Position numbers and translations under genes: made by a program. DNA of 64,000 nucleotides, taken from NCBI GenBank assembly GCA_024803745.1, contig JANJXV010000010.1, positions 28,879,525-28,943,524 of the forward strand, read 5' to 3'. Below the pieces are notes generated by a model. The model searched no databases. It was not told where the DNA came from and saw only the letters and a program-made list of their open reading frames with translations. The DNA is from Megascapheus bottae. Lineage: Eukaryota > Chordata > Mammalia > Rodentia > Geomyidae. Below are positions 1-9,678 of this stretch, piece after piece; the first letter of the stretch is position 1, and every line of letters starts with the position of its first letter.

Positions 1-183
1 AAACAGCTACATAAATTGAAATGAAAGCTTGAATTAGCAATGAAACTAAAGCAATGCTGAAAAGATTATATTTAAACAGAAGTTAATAATCCTTGGAATT
101 CTCTCTCAAATAAATGATTGCATAATAATGACTATATCTGAGTATTAGGGTAGTTATTAGAAGGTGTATTCCAGAAACCCTAT

Positions 184-588
184 TGTGGGTCATGTCACAT
201 CAGGGAAATGGCTCAGGACTGCATCTGGCTGAGATGGTGCCTACAACCTGGTTGGAAGGCGTGGCTGTGGTTGCATCCTACACTGACCCTGCCCACCTTT
301 ATGCTGATGTTAGCTGAATGGTCCTCAATGAGAGTACCACCCCTGGCCCAGCCCACCTTTGTGCTGATTGGCTCCTGCATCCTATATTAGCTAAATGTAC
401 TTCCACAATAAACAAGTTCTTGCCTTGACCAGTCTCTCTGGTGCATCTGATTGCCCACCCTCTGGCAAGGGAGGGCTGGGTAAGGATAGTCAGCCAGACC
501 TTTCCTTTCTCGGCCTCGCCTTAGTCCAGGCGTGTTCTCTCTGTCCCTCCTGCGGGTCAGGAGGGACGAAGGACTAAAAACCCTGACA
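184..588 (+). repeat. ERV 5' LTR
   Basis: A 405-bp LTR from TGTGGGTC to CCCTGACA, matching 5190-5561 along its whole length. It holds an 18-bp direct repeat (GCCCACCTTTRTGCTGAT at 291-308 and 351-368, 17 of 18 identical) of which the 3' LTR has only one copy. That accounts for the 33-bp length difference. Confidence 0.88.
383..412 (+). promoter_or_regulatory. LTR TATA-like box and polyadenylation signal
   Basis: TATATT at 383-388 is followed by AATAAA at 407-412. Both are conserved in the 3' LTR, where the downstream AATAAA would end the viral transcript. A TATA box this close to the poly(A) signal implies a short R region. Activity is inferred from motifs only. Confidence 0.55.
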
Positions 589-591
589 TTG

Positions 592-609
592 TGGTGCCCA
601 ACATGGGGC
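592..609 (+). other. ERV primer-binding site, tRNA-Lys1,2 type
   Basis: TGGTGCCCAACATGGGGC lies 3 nt after the LTR end. It differs from the usual Lys1,2 primer site at two positions, both explainable by C-to-T or G-to-A decay. This is where a cellular tRNA would have primed minus-strand synthesis. Confidence 0.8.
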
Positions 610-689
610 ACGAAAAGAACGCTCATCAGAAGCCGAACCATCGGTGAGTCAAGCCAAGTGGGTTATGAGGTAAGGGTCTCCCTGAAAAG

Positions 690-2200
690 ATGGGGCAATA
701 TCACACCAAGAATGAGGACCCATCGCTGAAAGCGTCTAGATTTAAAAGCGGTGGTTTGGAGATTTCAGATCTCCAGGCTGAGAACATCTGGGAGGTCTTA
801 ACATGCGCCACTTCCTGGTTAATGGTGGCCAAGCTTTTCAATTGGGCCACCTGGGACCGTGTAGAGCACCTGGTGAGAAGGAGGAAGATTAACTTGGGAG
901 AGGATCCTTTCCTCGGGGTCTATCCAACTCTGTCTGCCCTCAAGGCCTGCTTCTATCCTGGCTCAGTTAAGGAGACATCTAGGGACAGTGGAGATGCCCC
1001 CAAGGCAGCCTCAAAGGGCGACCCAGCTGGGGAAACCTTTACTGAGGAGTGCTCAGGGTCGGGAGAGTTGGCCCTCCCGCTGATCAGGAGGAGGAGGGTT
1101 TAGAGCCTTGCCCTGAGGAGGGAGTTTTGGTCCCCTTTGATTCTGGAGCCAGGCCCCTGAGCCCTACACCAAATGCTCTTGCACTGGAATTTGCAGCAGA
1201 CAATTGGGGTGCGGAGTGACCTTCGCTATTTTACTATCCCTCTTCCTGCGGAAACACTTCAACACCTTGTGTTACACCGGAAGAGGAGGTTAAGCCGCCA
1301 TTTTACAGAGGTGGCTCCTCCCCTAAACTGGAAGGGCGGGTTAAGCTGCCATTTTATAAAATCAGTGGTGACTCCTCCCCACCATGCTTGGCTTTCCCAG
1401 TAAATGCTAGCCCTGGGGGCAATAGACTGGCCCAATGGTATTCTTGGGAGGCCCAAGATTTAAAAGAGCTTAAGAAAGCAGTCTCCAAGGATGGGACAAA
1501 TTTGTCCTGGGCCGAAACCATCCTCCAAGGCCTGGCTCACCAGCAGTGCACCACCCAAGACTGGAAAAATTTAACCAAGGCTGTGCTCCCTGGCCCCCTG
1601 TACCTCAAATGGTGTGCCTTTTTTAATGAGGAGTGCCATGCCCAGGCTAAGAGGAGACAGGCTGTTAATCCCCCGGTCCCAGTGACTTATGGGATGCTAT
1701 CAGGATTCAGTGATCACTTTTCCACAGATCTCCAGCAGGCTGCTATCCCTGTCCCCTACCAAGAACTGGTGCAGGCTTTGAGACTGGCTGCATGGAAAAA
1801 ATTGGAAGAAGGCCCCTCAGAGCCTACAATAGCAGGAATTATTCAGAAGGCTACCAAGGAACTTGCCACCTTTATAGACTGAGTAGAGTGGAGCCTCCAA
1901 AGAAAGTTCCCCTCGGGGCCCCTCAGAGATCAGTTTATGCTGGTCTGGGAGGGGATGACCGCAGACCACAAACTGGCCTGTGCAGGAATGAGGGAAAGGT
2001 CTACGGGGAGGTGGATAGTTGCCACTAAGGATGTAGGCACTCAAGCCCAAAAGGCTTCACTTGTCTAGGTGCTTTCTACCACCCTTACGTCTTTCAATGG
2101 GGCTGGAAGAGGAGTTTGTTTTGGGTGTGGTCAGCAAGGTCACTTCAAAAGATATTGCCCTAGGGGATGGATAAGACCTGATCCCCCACAGGGCTAAAAT
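690..2200 (+). pseudogene. gag: ERV gag remnant (MA-like, CA, nucleocapsid zinc knuckle)
   Basis: Seen: an ATG at 690 opens a 137-codon frame starting Met-Gly, a possible myristoylation site as in retroviral matrix proteins. The frame shifts near 1080. A second frame, interrupted by a stop near 1218, then carries a betaretrovirus-like capsid core (about 1400-1880). A TGA at 1880-1882, probably a decayed arginine codon, cuts it just before the C-terminal capsid part, which can still be followed to about 2065. Further on in the same frame, at 2117-2158, is one complete zinc knuckle with C-X2-C-X4-H-X4-C spacing, which in intact viruses binds genomic RNA. The MA assignment is weaker than CA and NC. 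No functional Gag can be made from this copy. Confidence 0.78.
1279..1385 (+). repeat. Tandem duplication with two YY1-type motifs inside the ERV
   Basis: Two diverged units of about 51 bp share TTAAGCYGCCATTTTA and CTCCTCCCC. GCCGCCATTTT (1294-1304) and GCTGCCATTTT (1345-1355) match the minus-strand form of the YY1 core. The repeat interrupts the gag frame, so it is not coding in its present form. Confidence 0.6.
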
Positions 2201-4254
2201 ACCCTGTCCTGAGGAGCTACTATCTCCTCTCAGGCATTAAGTTCCCAGCTCCTAGAAATGCAGCAGGCCCCAGCTCCCTGGGTGGGTGGGGGGGACATAG
2301 CTGGCCTAGCAGCATCTTAGCAAATGGCATGCCCCCTGTCCTGGCCAGAGCCATTCAGCCTCTGTTCTTAAAGGGGACCTGCCCTATAATATCTCCAAGA
2401 TATGGATGTTGTGGCATTCTATGATGACTGCATTAGTTATAAAAAAATTGACATAGAACTGCTCCCCCGATTCTGAGAGCCACAGTCTAATTGCATGGCC
2501 CCCTGTGGGTGGAGCAGTGGCCTATTGGTGGGAAAAACAATTGGAACTACTACAGGAACAGCTTCAGAACTCCCCATATTTTTTATCATAAGGATCAGGC
2601 AAATACAAGTTTCAAATACAGGTTTCTTCATGATCTCCCTGCAGTATTCCCATGGAGGCCACCCAACCAGGGCTCCCAAGTCTTTCATCAATTCCTAATG
2701 ATTTGTACATTTATGCTATTGAGATAAAGGATTTTCTATAAACAGTGGTTTTCCTTTACTGCCCCTCCTATAACAACCTTTTTTGGAAAGATGCCCAGGT
2801 TTAAAACAAGACCTCCAGAGGTAAGTAAAAGTCGGCCGACCACCCTGTATATCTGTCTAAAAAGTGCAATGTGAGCCAAAAGGCTGGACACAGCAAGCTC
2901 TCTAAGGCCTGGGTGGTCAAGGGACACCTTGACCCCCTTCTGGATTTCTTGTCAGTAACAGGGCATGCCAGCAAGACATGTCTAAATCTAAATAAGTTGT
3001 TTGGTGAGAACGTTCATGAGTTCATGTTTTTGTGTTACATGTATCTCATTGAGTAACATTTTCTGTTATAAATCAATGTCTGGTTCTGTTTGAGAGTAGG
3101 TTAGGATGGCCTCCGCCGGCCAGCTACCAGAAAATGGAAATTTCCATAGGGGAGGCACCCCCTGAGTTCAGGGCCCCTTGGTCTTTCCATCACTGGTAGA
3201 TTACGGCCAGGCATGCCATCAGAAATTTGGGAGAAACTTAAATGCCTCTGCTTCTCTGTCTTGTTCTTGTTACATGTTTTTTCCTTGGGAATTTTTTCTT
3301 GTCTGGTTTTGTCCTTGAAATTGATTCCTATCCTAAATATGGATCCTTGTGGTTTGTGTGTGGGGGGGGGTGCGCGAATCCCTTTTAAAATGTACAGCCG
3401 ATATTAATTTTGCACACTTTATCTTTGAGTATGAATGCATGTGTGAATGGGTGTGAGTGAACATTTTCAGGTTAAATTGTCAGCATCTAAAACAATGGAT
3501 AAATTCATAATTAAAACACAAAGGCAATTAGGTAAGTCTAAACTTCAAGGAAACTATTAGGTTTGAATGTTTTCCAATGTCTCAAAGGATTATTGCATTA
3601 TTTTAAAGAGGAATTGGTTATTGTAATGCATAAAACTGTTTACCTTGTAAACATTGTATCCTGTTTAGTCCAGAGGCATTGGGGAATTTGGAGTTTATTT
3701 CCTTGAGTTAAAGTTTGGAGATAAGTATCAAAATTTAAATGTAAATTTGTTTATCAGTGTCAGAAGCCTTGCCTATCTGTCTTTTAAAACTGTTTAAGTA
3801 ATCAAATGCCAAGAGAAACCACCTAGAAAAAAATAGTCCTGTGTGACCATCTTTAGGGGGTGAGAAGTGAACTGGCAAAGGTGCAGCTCTAGGTAAGATA
3901 AGTTGGCATAAAATCTGGCCAAATGGACTGAGTGCACTATCTTTGTCCTTATTCCTTGCAGACTGACACTGGAAATCTGATGGTAAAGTGGGTGATATGA
4001 TTAGTATTTCTTAAACTTGCCCCCTAATGATTCAAGTCATATCATCCCCACCACATGAACTGACTCACTTAAATTGGAGAGGGATGCATCAAAGATCCCC
4101 CTGGTGCCTATAAACACTTAAAATGTTTTTCAGACTTGGAATATTAAAAAAAAAATCAGCTAATAAAACAAAAAGGGGGAGGCAACCCCCATGATCAATT
4201 GAGGACAGTCATGCTTACACTAAATATTTTAAATTTTTCCAATGATAAGCCTCT
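2201..4254 (+). other. ERV interior, not assignable
   Basis: Between the zinc knuckle and the integrase remnant, where protease, RT and RNase H should lie, no RT motif or long frame is seen. The sequence becomes AT-rich from about 3380 and reads as non-coding. A donor-like GAGGTAAGT occurs near 2817. It could be heavily decayed pol, or foreign sequence carried as in ETn- or VL30-type elements. Confidence 0.5.
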
Positions 4255-4270
4255 GACTGCCTTTCAGAGA

Positions 4271-4440
4271 CATTGGTCTAATCAGACACCTTATTTAAAG
4301 GCTGAGGTCCATTGGAGAGATCCTCTTACTGGATAATGGAGAGGCCCTGATCCCCTCATTAGTGTGCGGAGAGGATTTGGATGTGTCTTCCCAGAGGGAG
4401 AACCAAACCCAATTTGGGTACTGGCGAGAGATTTAAAATA
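4271..4440 (+). pseudogene. pol: ERV integrase C-terminal remnant
   Basis: The frame read through 4307 shows the pattern of a betaretroviral integrase C-terminal DNA-binding domain: a Trp-x-Asp-Pro-Leu-Thr-Gly stretch, a Gly-Pro-Asp-Pro-Leu stretch, Arg-Gly-Phe-Gly-Cys-Val-Phe-Pro, and a late Pro-x-Trp-Val. One in-frame TAA follows the Thr-Gly, and the catalytic core upstream is absent. Its position just before the env acceptor is the normal end of pol. Confidence 0.72.
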
Positions 4441-4489
4441 TTGTCAGCAAACTAAAAAATAATTACCCAAGAGCACCCCCTCTTGAAGT

Positions 4490-4518
4490 ATAATTTTTCT
4501 TCTCCCTCTCGTTCACAG
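4490..4518 (+). promoter_or_regulatory. Probable env 3' splice acceptor
   Basis: A long pyrimidine tract (TTTTTCTTCTCCCTCTCGTT) runs into CACAG, two bases before an ATG at 4521. Retroviral env mRNA is made by splicing to an acceptor in this position. Inferred from the motif. Confidence 0.55.
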
Positions 4519-4520
4519 GA

Positions 4521-4920
4521 ATGAGTAAACCATACTGGACGCTCTGCCTAGCTGTGGTTGGATCCCTCAGTCACCTTCCTTCTCCTCATCCTGGGCATCA
4601 TTATCTACGCCACCCACAAAGACACAATTTGGACCTACAATCTCAACTTGATTCCCTGGCTGCAGTAGTCCTCCAAAATTGTTGAGGCCTTGATCTGCTT
4701 AAAAAGGCTGCAGGAGGTTCTCAAATGCCTCCAAAATGAACTTGATGCAAACTATCTATGGATTGGACTAAATGATTGGCTCCCTTACCTTCTCCCCGTT
4801 GTGGACGGGCTCCTTGGTTACAATGGTTTTTGTATTCACATTCAGACCTTCACTTTCTTAGAGATCAGGATCAGGTTAAAGCTGTTCAGCTAATGGTGGT
4901 CTGGCAACAGTATGCTGTGC
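4521..4920 (+). pseudogene. env: ERV envelope remnant, mostly transmembrane subunit
   Basis: Seen: the ATG at 4521 opens a frame with a short hydrophobic start. Only about 130 nt later it reaches a segment resembling the TM ectodomain of type-D and gammaretroviral envelopes, so nearly all of SU and the fusion-peptide region are missing. The frame stops at TGA 4683-4685 in the middle of that segment. The membrane-proximal Trp-Leu-Pro-Tyr-Leu-Leu-Pro stretch lies in another frame (4690-4860), and the cytoplasmic-tail-like stretch (from about 4863) returns to the first frame. One large deletion, a stop and two frame changes leave no functional envelope. Confidence 0.7.
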
Positions 4921-5175
4921 TATGAGATGGCAGACTGGGAACCCTGTGACGTTGGCCTTGGCCCTTACCAGGATGTGTAGGTGTACAGAAGGGTTTCCTT
5001 TACTGACATTGGCCATCCCCCCTATTTCAAATCTCCATTTGGGTCTGCCAACACTACAGGTGAATTACTTGAAGAGCTAGAGTGGTAGTCAGTGACTGGT
5101 AAGATCCTCAGAGGGGGACAACCTAAGTAAGACAGGCAAACTTCTCGAGTAAGGCAAGCACCTGCTTAATAAAAC

Positions 5176-5189
5176 AAAGAAGGGGGAGA
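5176..5189 (+). other. ERV polypurine tract
   Basis: AAAGAAGGGGGAGA abuts the 3' LTR, the standard primer site for retroviral plus-strand synthesis. Confidence 0.8.
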
Positions 5190-5561
5190 TGTGGGGCATG
5201 TCACATCAGGGAAATGGCTTGGGATCACATCTGGCTGAGATGGTGCCTGCCCCCGGGGTTGGAAGGCATGGCTGTAGCTGCATCCTCCCCTGGACCTTCC
5301 CACATTTATGCTGATGTTAGCTGAATGGTCCTCAATGAAAGTACCTCCCCTGGCTTATATTAGCTAAATGTACTTCCGCAATAAACAAGTTCTTGCCTTG
5401 ACGAGTCTCCCTGTCATGTCTGATTGTCCTCCCTCCGGCGAGGGAGGGCTGGGTGCAGGTGGCCCGCAGGCCCTTTCCTTTCTTGGCCTCCTCTTAGTCG
5501 GGGCGCGTTCTCTCTATCCTTCCTGCAGGTTGGGAGGGATGAAGGACTAAAAACCCCGACA
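5190..5561 (+). repeat. ERV 3' LTR
   Basis: 372 bp, TGTGGGGC to CCCCGACA, colinear with 184-588 but 33 bp shorter because it lacks the second copy of the internal direct repeat. It keeps TATATT and AATAAA. Divergence from the 5' LTR implies an old insertion. Confidence 0.88.
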
Positions 5562-8500
5562 CACTACTTAAATTTTATTTATTGATAAATTCATCCAGAA
5601 TGAAAACCAAACCTAGAATTTATTACCATATGACACTTACTATGAATCAACATAAATGAAAAGTAACTGCAACTAGAAAAAAGATTATCATTTGTCATAT
5701 ACTTACCTGAATCTAACTATGTAAAATGAACCATACATGCATTATCTCTTACTAGTTAAAAATATATCAGGATGTTTTTTCACTGGGCTGGTGACAAAAA
5801 TACTTTTTTGGCAGTCCAAAATATTTCTCAAAAGACTATGTCTATAAATCTAGAAGAGTTGTTAGTTGTATCAAATTTGAGAGCCTCCTAATAAAGAGGA
5901 ATCAGAATATTAGATGTGACAGTCATCTGCAATATGAACATATCTGTACTAATTGTTATCATCATCATTATCATTATTTTAATTCACATTGAGGTCTGAG
6001 ATACTATATCTGTGAAAAAATTACATGTTCAAATTCACTCCCCTTTATTCAAACTGTGAAGAAGAAAAGAATGTGAGAAGAAAAGAATTTCAAAATCATA
6101 GACTCTTTATTGATATCATTATAGGGTACATACTTGTAATATTAAAGAAAGAAGTAGCACCTTTTCATTTATTTATCCCAGAAGAACTTACTCAACAGCC
6201 ACTGAGTGACAATATTCTTGAAACTAGAGTGAGCATTTTTGCTCATATTAGGAAGTTTATAGGTGAGTCAGAGAATTGTTTTAAATGAACTTGAAAGTAG
6301 GTTAGAAGTTAATAATATGGACCAGAGAATATAATAGAACTGGGGAGAAGAAGTGAACTTATTGGGTTGAAGTGAAAATAACTTTTAAAATAGTATTTCA
6401 AATCTACAATATATAGAGAAAACAAACTTTGAATAGAGATAAGGAAAATGGGAATACTGAACATTCTAAGTATTATATCAATAAAGGTGTTGTGTGCCTT
6501 AGGATATTAAAAATATCTACTGAATTATGCCATTGAGAGATATATGGTGGGAATAACAAAGCCTCAGAGTCTAATAAAGACCCATGTTTATTCTTCTTGG
6601 AGAAGTTAATGGGCACTGGTGAAGTTTTAAGCAGACCCTTAGAGGAAAATGCTTCTTTAGCCAATAGCAATGAGTCAGAATTAACATATAACAAGAAATG
6701 AGATATTTACAGTTGTCTTAGGGTCATTTCAAGTGGAGGGAGTTGTGTGAACCTAGAAAAAAAGTTTGACACATTTCAGCAAAAGTTAAAAAGGTATATT
6801 TAATGTCTATGATAACTGTGGAATAAAGTCTGTACCGTAAATAATAATGGAAACAGGGGCAGATATAATAATTACTGAATGCCTGCTGAAAATCAGTATG
6901 AATGTGTTGGCCTGAGCATTATTATAATTTTATTATTTTTTAAAAGGGTAAAAATAGTGAGATAGAAACTGGCCATTCTAATTCATATTATGAACACTTC
7001 CACTCTTAGACTATCCATTTCCCAAGTAATAAGAGTGCCCGATTGTAGGCTAGTGAAAAAAAAAAAAGTATTTTCTTCCATACTCTCCTTAAAATGCATT
7101 GCACAAAGAAACAATAAATTTTGAAAAATAATAAAAAGGGAATCTCATTGGCAAATGCAGAAATTAATTGTATACTAAAATTAAATCCCAGAAATAGACT
7201 AGTCATTTTGTCAGTAATAAAACTTCCCTGTTATTTATACAATCTGTTTGCTATCACGATTTCTTGGGATTTGTCGGAGGCAATTCAAATCCAGTGACAT
7301 CTTACATCCAATAAATAATCCATACCAAAATCAAAATGCTCAAGCATTTTCTCAATCTGGGATGGCTTTGAAGGGTTATCCAATTTGAGGATTATCCATA
7401 AAATTGGGGAGAGACAGTGACCTCATCCCTGCTTTGTTTCATCCCTTGCCCAGTTCTTTCTTACTTTCCTTTTTACAGATGTTTGGTAGTTCCTCATGGA
7501 CCTTCTCAATGCTAATCTCCAATCAGAATCTGTTTCCCGGGAGATGCAAACAGATTGGAGCAGACTTGTTAGAACACATATCTCCTCTTTAGCAAAACTT
7601 CTGTCAAACAATTTCTATTACACACATTGTATAGACCATTATTGGAGTAGATGATAGAATATTTGGGACAGTACTTTATTATGATATTTTTTTCTCAGTG
7701 TGATTTTCACTGCTTGCTTATGCATCAAGTTGGTTTAATCTGTTTAGCGATTCTTTTTTAAACATTGGAAACTTGCAGATTATTTCTCCTTGCACATTTT
7801 CAAATGACAGATGTATTGACTGCCCTTATCAATTATTCAGATGATCTTTTCTAAATTTGAATCTCTTTCATCTATTAGAAAAGAAAGATTTGAAATATAT
7901 CATTCTGTGTCTATATATTACAGATATGTCAAAATTGAAATAGCTAAATATATTCTTCTATATATGAACATTATAAACCAATTTAGTCCACACTTTCAAA
8001 TTTGAAATTTCAAGTGTAAGTCTTTTCATACATGTGCACTATATATTTTGCTTTGCAATAGATGCTCAGTTATGGCACTCTTGTACATTACTTTTCCCAC
8101 AGTTTCATAGGTCATTTCCAAACAAAAAATGACAAATACAATTTGGTCATACACATTTTATGGTAAATATATATAATAAATAATTGGATTTAAAAGTTTG
8201 ATATGAGCAGAAGGAAAGGCACAGCCTTCTAATCTTCTAATATGAAGTCTAATTATGTAGAGGCTGGAGGCCAGATGTCCTTTTTTCCCTTAGGCCCAGA
8301 ACAAGAAGAAGTAGTTTTAAACTCAACATGGGGGACTTCAGAAAATTATACTCACAAAGTCATCAAGCAGGGAGCCCATCCAGAGATGATTGCACTCAAT
8401 ATTCAAAAATTCTAACTCATTTAAAAAGTATTCTGCCAAGACACAATTACTTTAAATTTTTGCAGACATTGGTGTTTATTTTTTCTTTAAAGGTCTAGCA

Positions 8501-9197
8501 CAGTTTGGTTGTGGATACTCATAATTCAAAGTGTTTTCCCTAAATGTTCTTACACATTTACATCTACCACACACTCACTTCCTCTCCAAGCCAGCTCATT
8601 CAGTCTTCAGTATGATTTGTGCAGTTGAGAGCATATCACCTGAGATTTTAATTGGACTGAATGTTGTTTTCATTCCCCTCTCTCAACCTGCACTGTCTTC
8701 TTTGCTTCAAGCACCCGTTTGTTTTCTCTTGGAAGTCATTCATTCAGAGATTTATTCACGTACGTAGCTTTGCTGATTAGTTTCATAATAATTATTTTAA
8801 GCTCTTCAGTATGAGATATTAATCCACTTCACAATCCTTGTGTGGTGACATGAAGTTGTTTTTTTAGGTGGATTATGTCGTGGGTTTTTTTTCTCCTTAT
8901 TTCTTATGTTTCTCAATTGGGATTTGTACATCCCAGGTTCAGCCATTCGTTGGAACTTCAAACCATCACTTGTCTTTATCAGCTAATAAATTGTCAATTT
9001 TCCAGTAAGAATGTGCAGCATAAGGGTTGTGGTGATAGTTCCCCCCACTAGATTGGGAGTATTGTTCAGTAGCCCAGTACTTATCCATGCACTCAATGGA
9101 GCAGAAGTGACCTTTTACCACTGCTCAGATTATGGAAAATTTAGCTAAATCTCTTCTGGAAGGGTTTGATATTTGCTTTGGAGTTCTTTTAATTTCA

Positions 9198-9199
<2 letters not shown>
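5562..9199. other. Unassigned AT-rich DNA
   Basis: No gene, RNA or named repeat recognised. Open frames are short (87 codons or fewer), without domain-like content. A mixed-composition stretch at about 7250-7620 is unlike its AT-rich surroundings but could not be identified. Confidence 0.5.
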
Positions 9200-9249
<50 letters not shown>

Positions 9250-9678
9250 CTGGGAGCTATTCTGAGCCTTATAGTACCAGAAGAAAGATGTAAGATCTTT
9301 CAGGTCTAACTGTTCAGAGCCCTGTAAGGAGAGGATGCAAAGTGAGTCACAGTTCAAAAGGCCTGTACTCTGGATTCTCAGTTCTGCCTGCAGCCAATGC
9401 TTTTTGGCTTCAGTGACTGGAGACAGCTCATAACGTAACCAAACTTCCATAGTAGTTAATACCCAGTTGATGGTAAGGAAGCCTAAGCTTTGGGCTCTTT
9501 GTTCATCTTGTAGCCAATATGCATACCCAGGTGGCAGATCCTGGTAGTCAAATAGTCTGTTAGCCACAGGCTCCAAACTCTTGTTCCTGACATAAATCCT
9601 GACATAAAACTTGCTCCTTTGCAGGGACATAGCACACCTACTATCATCTCCTTCACTATCAGGAGTTCCCTTTAGCAT
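9145..9678 (-). other. Unassigned 177-codon open frame
   Basis: ATG to stop on the minus strand. The last quarter is a His-Thr run encoded by the (GT)n microsatellite, and the rest has no motif I recognise. It is the longest open frame here outside the L1 and could be chance or part of an unnamed old retroelement. No intron signals or related copy in the window support a gene. Confidence 0.15.
9200..9247. repeat. (GT)24 microsatellite
   Basis: 48 bp of uninterrupted GT dinucleotide, likely length-polymorphic. Confidence 0.97.

Larger units (their letters stand above)
184..5561 (+). mobile_element. Defective endogenous retrovirus (betaretrovirus-like gag/pol with a type-D/gamma-like env TM)
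   Basis: Seen: two related terminal repeats beginning TGTGGG and ending GACA, a primer-binding site 3 nt after the 5' LTR, a purine tract directly before the 3' LTR, and in 5'-to-3' order remnants of gag (CA, zinc knuckle), integrase C-terminus and envelope TM. Flanks CCCTAT (178-183) and CACTAC (5562-5567) match at 4 of 6 positions, consistent with a decayed 6-bp target duplication. Family knowledge: Lys1,2-type primer sites and this CA/NC layout are typical of betaretroviruses; TM segments of this type occur in type-D and gammaretroviral envelopes. Every gene carries stops, frameshifts or deletions, and the LTRs differ at roughly a tenth of sites by eye, so the copy is old and cannot be autonomous. 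Protease, RT and RNase H were not recognised. Confidence 0.85.

Noticed and set aside
4096..4110. CCCCCTGGTGCC inside the ERV as a second CTCF site
   Set aside because: It lacks the GCG part of the core, so the match is much weaker than at 10494.
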